Notes under the pieces: generated by a model | Database searches by the model: none | What the model was told of the DNA's origin: nothing | What the model saw: only the letters and a program-made list of their open reading frames with translations | Shown here: positions 35,063-46,392 of the stretch, one piece after another | Numbering within the stretch: the first letter of the stretch is position 1 | Layout of the letters: every line of letters begins with the position of its first letter | DNA from: CAZLYK01 sp964563495 | Lineage (GTDB): Bacteria; Acidobacteriota; Blastocatellia; RBC074 | Reading direction: 5' to 3' | Length of the DNA stretch: 64,000 nt | Assembly (NCBI GenBank): GCA_964563495.1 | Contig: CAZLYK010000005.1 | Location: 1 to 64,000, forward strand | Made by a program: the position numbers and the translations under genes

Positions 35063-36280
35063 TTACTCAAACAGGACCTTGATGAATTTCAGCTTACCCA
35101 CCTGCAATTGCGCTTCTCTGGTGACCGAGGCGTCGATTTCACAGGCGATATCGACGATCTTCTGACCATTCAATTTTACGCCTCCCTGCGAGACCAGCCG
35201 GCGGGCTTCGGCCTTTGACGGCGCCAATTCGGACTGAACGAGCAGGTCAACCAGTTTGACCCTGGGTGAAGCGAGTTTAAGCGCACGAGTTTCCAGATCG
35301 GCAGGCGCCTGGTGCTCGCGGAAGCGGCGAATGAACTCCGCTTCGGCGCGGGCGGCTTCCGCCGGCGAATGAAAATCGGCGACGATCCGCTTGGCGAGTT
35401 CCGATTTGACGTCTCGCGGGTGGCGTTGGCCGGCTTCGACGGCGTCCTTGATCCGGGCGACTTCGGCCGGCGTCAGGTCGGTCAAGAGCTCGTAATAACG
35501 CCACATGAGATCGTCAGAGATCGACATGGCTTTGCCGTAGATATCATCGGGCGATTCGGTGATGCCGATGTAGTTATTGAGGCTCTTCGACATCTTGTTG
35601 ACGCCGTCCAGACCTTCGAGCAGCGGCGTAGTCATAATCACCTGAGGCTCGACGCCGTAAGCGCGCTGGATCTCGCGCGCCATGAGCAGGTTGAATTTCT
35701 GGTCGGTGCCGCCCAGCTCGACGTCCGATTTCAAGGCGACCGAATCGTACCCCTGGGCGAGCGGGTAGAGCAGTTCGTGAACGCTGATCGGGATGCCCGC
35801 GGCGTAGCGTTTCGAGAATTCATCCCGTTCAAGCATCTGCGCCACTGTCGCCTTGGCCGTCAGGCGAATGAAATCTTCCGGCGTAAACGCGCTCAACCAT
35901 TTCGAGTTGAAATCAATAATTGTCCTGGCCGGGTCGAGCAGCTTGTAAATTTGCGCCTTGTAGGTTTCGGCATTCTCATTAATCTGTTCGCGAGTCAGCG
36001 GTGGGCGCGTGGCGTTGCGGCCGGTCGGGTCGCCGATCAGCGCGGTGAAATCGCCGATCAGAAAGATGACGTCGTGACCAAGCTGCTGAAAGTGGCGCAT
36101 CTTGCGGATGAGGACTGTATGACCCAGATGCAGGTCGGGGGCAGTCGGATCGAACCCCGCTTTGATCCGCAGCTTTCGCCCGCTCACCGATGCCTTTTCG
36201 AGCTTCGATTTGAGCTCTTCCAGCGGAATTACATCAACTGCGCCTTTGGTTAAATATGAAAGTTGTTCTTTTAGTGTCAT
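35063..36280 (-). CDS. tyrS: Tyrosyl-tRNA synthetase
   Basis: A 405-residue class I aminoacyl-tRNA synthetase, which charges tRNA-Tyr. The HIGH motif appears as HLGH (51-54), the second signature is KMSKS (in GVNKMSKSLNNYIG), and a C-terminal S4-like RNA-binding domain includes EARRLVSQGGVKLNGQKI. It is full length and belongs to the TyrZ-like subgroup, judging by HLGH and length. No T-box or other leader is seen upstream. Confidence 0.97.
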   Translation of the reverse strand: MTLKEQLSYLTKGAVDVIPLEELKSKLEKASVSGRKLRIKAGFDPTAPDLHLGHTVLIRKMRHFQQLGHDVIFLIGDFTALIGDPTGRNATRPPLTREQINENAETYKAQIYKLLDPARTIIDFNSKWLSAFTPEDFIRLTAKATVAQMLERDEFSKRYAAGIPISVHELLYPLAQGYDSVALKSDVELGGTDQKFNLLMAREIQRAYGVEPQVIMTTPLLEGLDGVNKMSKSLNNYIGITESPDDIYGKAMSISDDLMWRYYELLTDLTPAEVARIKDAVEAGQRHPRDVKSELAKRIVADFHSPAEAARAEAEFIRRFREHQAPADLETRALKLASPRVKLVDLLVQSELAPSKAEARRLVSQGGVKLNGQKIVDIACEIDASVTREAQLQVGKLKFIKVLFE

Positions 36281-36319
36281 AAGTCTAGAGGGGCGGCCGG
36301 AATGGCTATGATACCTGAG

Positions 36320-36362
36320 AAATAGACAGGATTGACAGGATTTTTTCAGGATTGAACAGGAT
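36320..36362. repeat. Single left arm of the CAGGATT palindrome
   Basis: AATAGACAGGATTGACAGG then TTTTTTCAGGATTGAACAGG. There is no right arm. The minus-strand stop codon of the YcxB-like gene (TGA) lies in the arm, which encodes its last three residues. Confidence 0.8.
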
Positions 36363-36852
36363 ATCCGCCTGATTTCGCGATCTTTTTAGCGGCCAGGGCG
36401 CGGAATTCACCGATCGACTTTTGACTGGGGAAGGCGCGCTTGGGAAGCAGATTGAATGAATCCTTGCCGTAGATCAGCAAAAAGCCTTCCGGGCTTTCGA
36501 GAAGGCGTTGATAGTATTTCCAGTCGAGGTCCGATTCGACCTGCCCGATCAGAAAATTGACTCCATCCTCATTGAATGAGACCTCGTATTCGGCGCGATA
36601 AAGCGGCTCGCGCTTCCATTTCTTTCTTGCCGCCCAGCGGCGAATGGGCGACGCTCCGAAGATGATGATCAGCCCGAGCGCGAGCCCGGCGATCGCCAAA
36701 AAGTTCAGGTCGTCGATAAAGAACCAGAGCGCGCTGAAAGTGATCAGGACTCCGCCGATCACCCTCTCGGGTGGCATGCTGTAGCGGTCGCGGCGAAAAA
36801 ATTCCTGCGCCGCGAAATAATCTTTCCAGTCAAGATGGAAATTGATGGTCAT
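36346..36852 (-). CDS. YcxB-like small membrane protein
   Basis: A 168-residue protein. The N-terminal 40 residues are polar. Two hydrophobic helices follow (VIGGVLITFSALWFFI and FLAIAGLALGLIIIFGA), then a soluble C-terminal domain with YEVSFNEDGVNFLIGQVESD and FLLIYGKDSFNLLPKRAFPS. The pattern of helix pair plus R-x-F-x(2-4)-I/F end is that of the YcxB-like family (PF14317), of unknown function. It lies 12 bases downstream of the VWA gene. The last residues are encoded by a dispersed repeat arm, so the natural C-terminus may have been altered by the repeat. Confidence 0.75.
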   Translation of the reverse strand: MTINFHLDWKDYFAAQEFFRRDRYSMPPERVIGGVLITFSALWFFIDDLNFLAIAGLALGLIIIFGASPIRRWAARKKWKREPLYRAEYEVSFNEDGVNFLIGQVESDLDWKYYQRLLESPEGFLLIYGKDSFNLLPKRAFPSQKSIGEFRALAAKKIAKSGGYPVQS

Positions 36853-36864
36853 TGATTCGATCGT

Positions 36865-38025
36865 CTATTCAAGACCCTCTCGATAACCGAGCCGGGTGCG
36901 CGCATTTAAATCGGCCTGTTCCAGATTGACCCGAATGACGCGCCAGCGCCCCTGCCGTCGAGCGTTGCTCGGCTCGTAGATAATCGTGTACTGGCTGTGC
37001 AGCTCATCGATCAAATCGGTGAACATGCGTTTGAGCTTCATCCGGCCGGTCAAAAGAAAGAAACCGCCTTCGGTGGTGAGGTAACGGCCACCACTCTCCT
37101 GGGCGATCTGTTTAAGAATCTGGGCCGAGGCCTGCCTTTCGGCTGAACGGCGTGAGCTCTTTTCCGTGTTGACGATATCGATCGCATAGACAGAAGTCCC
37201 GGCCAGGAATGTCCTTCTTTCGACCTCGCGGAGCGTCGTCGAGCTGGCGCTGTCGGCGCCATCCGAGATGAGGACCATGGCTCGCCGCCGCTCGGGCCGC
37301 TCACGCAATTCGGTGCTCGCGGTCAGGATTGCATCGTAAAGCGGCGTATTGCCCTGACCTTTCAGCTCCTTGAGCTGCGGCTTGAGGCCCTCCACGGTCG
37401 AGGAATAGTCGCGGATCTTCTGGACGCCGCTTTCGTCGAAAGTGTAGATCGCGAGTGCATCGGTCGGACGCAGGCGGTAAGCCAGGTCCAGGACGGCGGT
37501 GCGATAGCGGGTCAGGTCCTTTTCGACCACGCTGCCCGATACGTCGAGCACTACCGCGACCGACATGGGTGCATCCTCGCCAAAGAAATCGATCGGCTCC
37601 TGTTCGCGGTCATCTTCGAGCAGAGTGAAGGCTTCGCGGTCCAGATTGGTCACGTATTTACCGCGCGCATTGGTGACCGTGACATTGACTACCACCTGTG
37701 AAGTGGTCAGGCTGACGGTGTCGGCCGTGACGCCCGGCACCGGCTGATCCGCCGGATTGAAGAGCTCGGTGAATTTCTGGCGGATTGGCTCGGTGATCCG
37801 GTAGCGATTCGCCCTGAATTCGCGCCCGAACTCGGTCAGAAAATCCGGATCGCCGGCTCTGCCTGACTCGACGTGGCAAATCGTACATTTACTGCGCGCC
37901 TCCGTTTTCGAACGCGGATCAGCGGCAAAGAGTCCGAGGTATTGCGGGTGGGCAGACGCCTGCCAGACGACGGCGAGAGACAGCACCACGATGACCAGGA
38001 TTTTCGAAAATGTTTTGTTTGACAT
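36865..38025 (-). CDS. Exported VWA-domain protein with N-terminal haem c motif
   Basis: A 386-residue protein with a signal peptide (about 1-25, QASAHPQ). A CTICH haem c attachment motif sits at residues 47-51 in SKCTICHVESG. A VWA domain of the Acidobacterial VWFA-related type covers about 95-385. Its MIDAS is VVLDVSGSVVEKD (D-x-S-x-S), preceded by VTVTNARGKYVTNLDREAFT and followed by GNTPLYDAI and LISDGADS. VWA domains bind partner proteins through a metal. The haem motif in front of it is unusual in this family; the two other VWA proteins in the window lack it. Confidence 0.85.
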   Translation of the reverse strand: MSNKTFSKILVIVVLSLAVVWQASAHPQYLGLFAADPRSKTEARSKCTICHVESGRAGDPDFLTEFGREFRANRYRITEPIRQKFTELFNPADQPVPGVTADTVSLTTSQVVVNVTVTNARGKYVTNLDREAFTLLEDDREQEPIDFFGEDAPMSVAVVLDVSGSVVEKDLTRYRTAVLDLAYRLRPTDALAIYTFDESGVQKIRDYSSTVEGLKPQLKELKGQGNTPLYDAILTASTELRERPERRRAMVLISDGADSASSTTLREVERRTFLAGTSVYAIDIVNTEKSSRRSAERQASAQILKQIAQESGGRYLTTEGGFFLLTGRMKLKRMFTDLIDELHSQYTIIYEPSNARRQGRWRVIRVNLEQADLNARTRLGYREGLE

Positions 38026-38202
38026 CGGGACTTCAATTATTTAACCATGTCGACCAGAGGGTGATTCTATTTTGCCATCTCTCAATGCAATTTGCCAAAT
38101 TGCGACATTAAGAAGGCTCTGTTAATATCCACCCCTCATTTTTGTGCCTCAACACTACCCCGCACAAATTCAACGATTTGATCGAAAGGTTTAAGCAAAA
38201 CA

Positions 38203-39894
<1,692 letters not shown>

Positions 39895-39969
39895 ACAATC
39901 TCAGCGGCCGGTGGTCGAAAAATCACCATCACCTACGGCGACCGGCCGCCCCCCATCCCACCAATACTT

Positions 39970-40825
<856 letters not shown>

Positions 40826-40827
<2 letters not shown>

Positions 40828-40854
40828 GTGACGGGTGACAGGCACTCGTCACTT
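40826..40854. terminator. Bidirectional hairpin terminator
   Basis: AAGTGACGGGTG pairs with CACTCGTCACTT (12 bp, one G-T wobble) around ACAGG. The left edge overlaps the uppP stop and the right edge is six bases from the end of the convergent gene. Confidence 0.65.
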
Positions 40855-40860
40855 TAAACC

Positions 40861-42102
40861 TTATTTCTTTCTGAAAGAATAGAGCTTGGCGGGGCGGTGT
40901 GCGCCGATACTGCGCGTCTCGTTGAGTTCGCGGATTTGTCCCTGGGCGAGGATCTTTTTGCGGAAGTTTCGCTTATCGACCGGACGCTGGAGGATGATCT
41001 CGTAAACGCGCTGCAATTCCGAGAGCGTAAACTTCTTCGGCAACAACTCATACCCGACCGTCGTCCATTCAATCTTGTTGCGCAACCTCCAGACTGCATA
41101 ATCGAGGATTTTTTTGTGATCGAAGGCCAGTTTGTCCAGTTTGGGTAGGTTAAAGACGGAATGCCATTTGGCGTCGGCCGCATCCGAGGCCGCAACGATG
41201 CGCTGGCGTTCGGCATCGATCAGGGCGAAGTAGGCGACGCTGATCACCCGGCCGCGCGGATCGCGCTTCGGGTCTCCAAAGGTGTAAAGCTGTTCGAGAT
41301 AGACGTTGGTCACGCCGACCTCTTCTTTCAATTCGCGCGCCGCCGCTTCTTCGAGCGATTCATCGATCCCGACAAAGCCGCCCGGCAGCGCCCAACGGCC
41401 TTTGAACGGGTCAACGCCTCGCCTGATCAGCAGCACCTGTAAATCATCTTCGGCAATGGTAAAGATGATCAGGTCGACCGTGACTGAAGGACGTGGATAA
41501 TCGTCGAGCCGGCTCATTATCTCCCCAGTATTGGTAAATACAATCCCCGCAGCCCTCATCTCGGCAATGGCTTTGGCTGTCGTCTGAGCGGCGACGCCGC
41601 GGATGGCATCCTCGACCAGCAGCACGCGCGCGCCCGATTGGGCCAACCCGAGCGCACACGCGCGGACACAATAATCGGTCGCCACTCCGAATACTACACA
41701 GTCCTCTTGATCGAAGACACGACGCCGGCGCAGTCCTTCGAGCCAGGCATTGGAGAAGAGATCGTAAACCTTCTTCTTGACTACGTAATGTGTTCCCGGA
41801 ACAAGACGCGCCTGCGGATCCGCGGCGGCGGCGGTGGCGACCTCGCGCCTGGGCAGACGCGGCAGTTCCGGAAAGACGCGTTCCGCTCCGCGTGTGCCGT
41901 CGAGGCAGTGCGGAGGGAAGATTTCGAATTCGGGGTCGCCCGCTTCGTGCGCGCAGCGGGATGAGACGGTGGTAATCTTTTTTTCGGTCGCCGTCAACAA
42001 CAATCTTTCGAGATTCGCCCTGATGGTCACGGCATCCGGCACGTAGAGCGCTCCGTCATGATCGATAAAGTCATGCTGAGTATCGATATCAAAAAAGATC
42101 AT
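40861..42102 (-). CDS. Nicotinamidase-like / Nudix / winged-helix fusion (NrtR-like NAD regulator with fused amidase)
   Basis: A 413-residue fusion. Residues 1-200 are an isochorismatase-fold amidase: catalytic Asp7 in DIDTQHDF, FPPHCLDGT (62-70) as in nicotinamidases, Lys109-111 region and catalytic Cys145 in ATDYCVRA. Residues 205-335 are a Nudix domain with a complete box (GFVGIDESLEEAAARELKEE, then VGV: G242, E248, R256, E257, E260, E261). Residues 340-410 are the winged helix typical of NrtR (FTLSELQRVYEIILQRPVDK then RNFRKKI). NrtR represses NAD genes and is released by ADP-ribose. This chain joins deamidation of nicotinamide to a regulator-like module. It is the last gene after pncB and a macrodomain protein (four-base overlap), so the whole unit is NAD/ADP-ribose metabolism. 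The intact Nudix box suggests it may also hydrolyse its ligand. Confidence 0.87.
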   Translation of the reverse strand: MIFFDIDTQHDFIDHDGALYVPDAVTIRANLERLLLTATEKKITTVSSRCAHEAGDPEFEIFPPHCLDGTRGAERVFPELPRLPRREVATAAAADPQARLVPGTHYVVKKKVYDLFSNAWLEGLRRRRVFDQEDCVVFGVATDYCVRACALGLAQSGARVLLVEDAIRGVAAQTTAKAIAEMRAAGIVFTNTGEIMSRLDDYPRPSVTVDLIIFTIAEDDLQVLLIRRGVDPFKGRWALPGGFVGIDESLEEAAARELKEEVGVTNVYLEQLYTFGDPKRDPRGRVISVAYFALIDAERQRIVAASDAADAKWHSVFNLPKLDKLAFDHKKILDYAVWRLRNKIEWTTVGYELLPKKFTLSELQRVYEIILQRPVDKRNFRKKILAQGQIRELNETRSIGAHRPAKLYSFRKK

Positions 42103-42653
42103 TGGGGGCCGCTCCTCCTTTCTAAATATCCATGGAAGATCCGGTGATCTTCAGCCGTGAAGAGCACGAAGACAACCAATTCTATCGAGCCCTCGGCGCT
42201 CGAGGCCGAATAATCCCGGACCGCCTCGATCATGACTTGAGCGCATTGTTCGACTGGGAATCTGGCCACGCCGGTGGCCAGCGCCGGGAATGCGATCGAT
42301 TTCAGCCCCAATTGGTCGGCTCGGCGCAGGCTGTTGATCGTCGCCTGGCGGATGATCTCGGGGCTCGATTCCGTTCCCGGTTGTTTGGGAACAGCGCGGT
42401 CTTCGGCGCGGTAGCCCATGGCCGCCGCGTGAATGACAAATCTGTTCGGCAGCCGGCCGGCCGTCGTCGCCACCGCGTCACCCAGCCTGATCGGCGCCTG
42501 TTTTTGCCCCGCTTCGTCTATGATCTGACCCCCTTTTCGCCTGATCGCACCCGCCACTCCGGCGCCCAGGACCAGATCGGTATTCGCGGCATTGACGATC
42601 GCATCCAGATCCGGCTGTTCGGTGATGTCTCCCTGCCGTATTTCAATTCTCAT
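42099..42653 (-). CDS. Macrodomain protein (ADP-ribose/O-acetyl-ADP-ribose binding or hydrolysis)
   Basis: A 184-residue stand-alone macrodomain. It has the N-terminal VNAANTDLVLGAGVAGAIRR (adenine and distal-ribose loop), KQAPIRLGDAVATTAG, HAAAMGYR and the phosphate loop FPALATGVARFPVEQCA. The asparagine of NAAN and the glycine-rich loops are intact, as in MacroD-like deacetylases. It lies between pncB and the nicotinamidase-Nudix-helix fusion, so it probably deals with ADP-ribose derivatives that would also be the effector of the regulator. Confidence 0.93.
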   Translation of the reverse strand: MRIEIRQGDITEQPDLDAIVNAANTDLVLGAGVAGAIRRKGGQIIDEAGQKQAPIRLGDAVATTAGRLPNRFVIHAAAMGYRAEDRAVPKQPGTESSPEIIRQATINSLRRADQLGLKSIAFPALATGVARFPVEQCAQVMIEAVRDYSASSAEGSIELVVFVLFTAEDHRIFHGYLERRSGPQ

Positions 42654-42678
42654 GACATTCCTCGATTGAATGGGACTG

Positions 42679-42721
42679 GATCTTGTTCAATCCGGCATAA
42701 ATCATGTCAATCCTGTCGATT
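42679..42721. repeat. Single right arm of the CAGGATT palindrome
   Basis: TTGTTCAATCCGGCATAAATC then GTCAATCCTGTCGATTTA. The pncB stop codon (TGA) and last three codons are inside the arm. It occupies most of the pncB-macrodomain spacer without interrupting the operon. Confidence 0.8.
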
Positions 42722-44074
42722 TAGCTGATCGGCGAGCTGTCGCCGCCGGAATTCAAGCGCGGCGCTGTATCGCACCGGATAGACGGCCGCCCCGGTAAAG
42801 CTCTTATACTGAGCCGGTAACATCGCGAGCTGCTGCTTCGCCCGCTCCTGAGCCTCTTTTAGTCCGGGTAAACCTTCGACGACCTCTCCCTGCCGCATGA
42901 CCTGACTCAACAACGGCTCGCCACCGAACGCTTCTTCATGACGCATGGCTATGACGTCGCCGGCAAAGCTTCCGTCAGAGCGCCTCTCGCGCCAGACCTG
43001 CTTGCGATAAGGATAAGTCGCTTTGTCCGGGCTGAGCTTTAACTTTGGTTCGATCCGACCGTCGGATTCGACTTCGACCAATTTATAGACTCCGCCCAGA
43101 GCCGGGGCGTCGCGTGATGTCGATAGCTCCGTCCCGACCCCGAACAGATCGATCGGAGCGCCCACCCTGAGCAGTTCGTCAATCTTGAACTCATCCAGAT
43201 CTCCGCTCGCGAGAATCCTGGTCCGATGCATGGCGGCGGCATCCAGAATCGAACGCACCTCTTTGGATAACTCGGCCAGATCGCCGCTGTCCAGGCGAAC
43301 TCCGCGCAGTTGAGGCCCGAACTCCGTCGCCAGTCGCGCGGCGTGGATCGTGTCATAAGTGTCGATGAGCAGCGTGGTATTCTCGGGAAAGACCCGGTAA
43401 TAAGCGCGAAAAGCGTCTATCTCCCGGTCGAACGCCATGGTGAATGAATGCGCGGCCGTCCCGAAAACCGGCAAATCGAAGAGTTTGCCCGCCTCCACGT
43501 TCGATGTCCCGATGCACCCCCCGATATAAGCCGCCCTGGCGGCATAGATCGCCGCACCGAAACTGTGACATCGACGGGCGCCGAACTCGATTACCCCACG
43601 GCCGCGCGCCGCTTCCACCACTCGCGCCGCCTTGGTTGCGATCAACGTCTGAAAATTGATCGTCGCCAGCAAAAAAGTCTCAACTATCTGCGCCTCTATC
43701 AACGGCGCCGTGATGCTCAGCAATGGCTCGTTCGCAAAGACGACCGTCCCTTCCGGCGCCGCCCAGACCTCGCCGCTGAAACGGAAACCACGCAGGTATT
43801 CGAAAAACCCCGGCGCCACCCGCGCAAAGACCGGCAATCCTCGCAGGTAATCGATCTCTCCCTCGCTGAAACTCAGCCGGTGCAAATAATCCAGCGCCTG
43901 CCTTAAACCCGCAGCCACCAGGTATGATCGCTCCGCCGGCAACCGGCGCACGAAGAGCTCGAAACTCGCCCGCTCTCCCCGCCCATTCGCGTGATATGCC
44001 GCCGCCATCGTCAGTTGATATAGATCGGTCGCCAACCCCAGCAACCGCGGCTCTTCCCCAGGTCCTTCTTTCAT
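42707..44074 (-). CDS. pncB: Nicotinate phosphoribosyltransferase
   Basis: A 455-residue enzyme making nicotinate mononucleotide from nicotinate and PRPP, the step after nicotinamidase. Family features are LATDLYQLTMAAAY at the start, IEFGARRCHSFGAA, IGGCIGTSNVEAGKLF, FGTAAHSFTMAFD (the phosphorylated His), RLDSGDLAELSKEVR and FGVGTELSTSRDAP. GGGAGATGAG precedes the ATG at 44074, which removes a non-protein-like 76-codon extension. It is first in the NAD-salvage operon. Its C-terminal residues (NRQD) are encoded by a dispersed repeat arm. An inverted-repeat-like segment (ATTAGTG...CACTGATAAT, 44121-44146) lies just upstream and is a possible regulator site. Confidence 0.95.
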   Translation of the reverse strand: MKEGPGEEPRLLGLATDLYQLTMAAAYHANGRGERASFELFVRRLPAERSYLVAAGLRQALDYLHRLSFSEGEIDYLRGLPVFARVAPGFFEYLRGFRFSGEVWAAPEGTVVFANEPLLSITAPLIEAQIVETFLLATINFQTLIATKAARVVEAARGRGVIEFGARRCHSFGAAIYAARAAYIGGCIGTSNVEAGKLFDLPVFGTAAHSFTMAFDREIDAFRAYYRVFPENTTLLIDTYDTIHAARLATEFGPQLRGVRLDSGDLAELSKEVRSILDAAAMHRTRILASGDLDEFKIDELLRVGAPIDLFGVGTELSTSRDAPALGGVYKLVEVESDGRIEPKLKLSPDKATYPYRKQVWRERRSDGSFAGDVIAMRHEEAFGGEPLLSQVMRQGEVVEGLPGLKEAQERAKQQLAMLPAQYKSFTGAAVYPVRYSAALEFRRRQLADQLNRQD

Positions 44075-44518
44075 CTCATCTCCCGCTATTTCCACGCAAT
44101 TAATCGAAGAATGAGCAAATATTAGTGGTGTGTTGTCACTGATAATCCATCTTAAAGCGTGTTTTAAAAGCTCCTTTCTTAAGCCCGCGATGCGGGCGCC
44201 AGCATAAAGCCCAGGGTGGAGCCGAAGGCGGAACCCTGGGTTAGGTTGCGATCTCACCATCGAGCCCGTGAAACGGGCGGTGGACCGCAGGCTGTCGCCC
44301 ACTTCGTGGGCTCTGTCACCTTGACTGCCGCGGTCCTGGGGCTCACGCCCCAGGCTTTATGCTGTCGCCTGCTTCGCAGGTTTAAAACATGCTCTTAGTG
44401 TATAAAGTACACGAAGGATAGAGAGCCGGCGGGCCGATGTCAATAGCTGTGAACATATCGTTTTGCCTGTGCGTAAGCTAAAATTGAGGGGAAAAGAAAA
44501 TCATGGGAGGGATTTAAG
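44075..44518. promoter_or_regulatory. Divergent intergenic region pncB / helical membrane protein
   Basis: 444 bases without a gene. It holds a candidate inverted repeat at 44121-44146, the multi-hairpin repeat (44153-44397), a second small palindrome GTGTATAAAGTACAC (44398-44412) and, at its right end, the ribosome-binding site GGGAGG for the gene at 44519. The short palindromes are possible NrtR-type operators, but no consensus was available to test them. Confidence 0.4.
44153..44397. repeat. 245-bp multi-hairpin repeat element
   Basis: The outer ends TAAAGCGTGTTTTAAA and TTTAAAACATGCTCTTAG are inverted relatives. Inside are successive small hairpins: GCCCGC/GCGGGC, CCCAGGGT/ACCCTGGG, GCCCGT/ACGGGC, GCCCAC/GTGGGC, CTGGGGC/GCCCCAG and CCTGC/GCAGG. 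The stepwise row of 'word-TTCG-complement' hairpins looks like a folded mobile or retron-like RNA/DNA unit rather than a promoter. Confidence 0.75.
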
Positions 44519-45490
<972 letters not shown>

Positions 45491-45504
45491 ATAAGGCGGC
45501 CAGA

Positions 45505-45602
45505 GGACGGGGGGACGGGGCGACGGGGCGACGGGGAGATTGAATCATCAATCTCCCCGTCGCCCCGTCGCCCCGTCGCCCAGTCGCCCAGTCCCCCCGT
45601 CT
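45505..45602. repeat. GACGGGG-rich long palindrome
   Basis: The left arm repeats GACGGGG with spacers (GACGGGGGGACGGGGCGAC...) up to AGATTGA. The right arm returns TCAATCTCCCCGTCGCCCC... with five to six CCCCGTCG or CCCAGTCG units. It lies between convergent genes (helical membrane protein and pdxH). It is a microsatellite-like inverted repeat, strongly strand-asymmetric in G. Confidence 0.85.
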
Positions 45603-45638
45603 GTTTGCCACTCAAGACTGAAGCATTATCTTTATTCT

Positions 45639-46289
45639 TTACGGCGCCAATCTGGTGATCCGCCAGTGGCCCTCGTTCAGTGTGTAAAGGATCCGATCGT
45701 GGAGGCGGTTTTCGCGCCCCTGCCAGAACTCCAGGGCGAGCGGTCTGACGCGATAGCCGCCCCAGAACGGCGGGCAAAAAATCTGCTCGGCCTTGAACCG
45801 CTGGTCGATCTCAGCCAACCTCGTTTCAAGCATCTCTCGACTTTGTATCTCACGGCTTTGCGGAGATGCCCAGGCGCCGAGCTGGCTTCCATACGGTCTG
45901 GTCTGAAAATACTCGGCCGATTCCCGGGCTGAGACCCTCTCAACCCGACCTTCAATTCTGACCTGGCGGTTGAGCGAGAACCAGTAAAAAGTCAGCGCGG
46001 CATACGGATTGGACTCAATCTCATTCCCTTTCCGACTCTGATAATTGCTGAAGAAGACAAAACCCTGCTCGTCAAAACCCTTGAGCAGGACGACCCGCCC
46101 TGAGACTCGCCCATCGGGCGTAGCGGTTGAGAGCGTCATCGCTTCCGGGTCAGGCTGTTCGACCCGAAGAATCTCTTGAAACCAGTTCCCGAATTGAGCC
46201 ATCGGATCACGATCGACCGAGCTGTCGGTCAACGGTTCGGATAGATATTCCCTGCGGCGTTCTGCGATTTGTTGTGAGATATCATTCAT
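45639..46289 (-). CDS. pdxH: Pyridoxamine 5'-phosphate oxidase
   Basis: A 216-residue FMN enzyme producing pyridoxal 5'-phosphate. Family motifs include the start REYLSEPLTDSSVDRDPMAQ, ATPDGRVSGRVVLLKGFDEQ, GFVFFSNYQSRKGNEIESNP, YAALTFYWFSLNRQVRIEGR and the C-terminal PLALEFWQGRENRLHDRI, where R and H contact PLP. The protein is complete. It is a single gene next to the palindrome at 46307. Confidence 0.96.
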   Translation of the reverse strand: MNDISQQIAERRREYLSEPLTDSSVDRDPMAQFGNWFQEILRVEQPDPEAMTLSTATPDGRVSGRVVLLKGFDEQGFVFFSNYQSRKGNEIESNPYAALTFYWFSLNRQVRIEGRVERVSARESAEYFQTRPYGSQLGAWASPQSREIQSREMLETRLAEIDQRFKAEQIFCPPFWGGYRVRPLALEFWQGRENRLHDRILYTLNEGHWRITRLAP

Positions 46290-46306
46290 CTTAATCCTCC
46301 TTTCGT

Positions 46307-46392
46307 GATAGACATGATTAACAGGATTCGTGCGGGATTAGACAAGGCAGATCAGGTAAATCCTGCGGTAATCCTCTCCATCCTGTCTATTA
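46307..46392. repeat. CAGGATT palindrome copy, imperfect
   Basis: GATAGACATGATTAACAGG to ...CATCCTGTCTATTAAT with several mismatches. The loop has GACAAGGCAGATCAGG. It is located upstream of pdxH, about 20 bases from its start. Confidence 0.75.
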
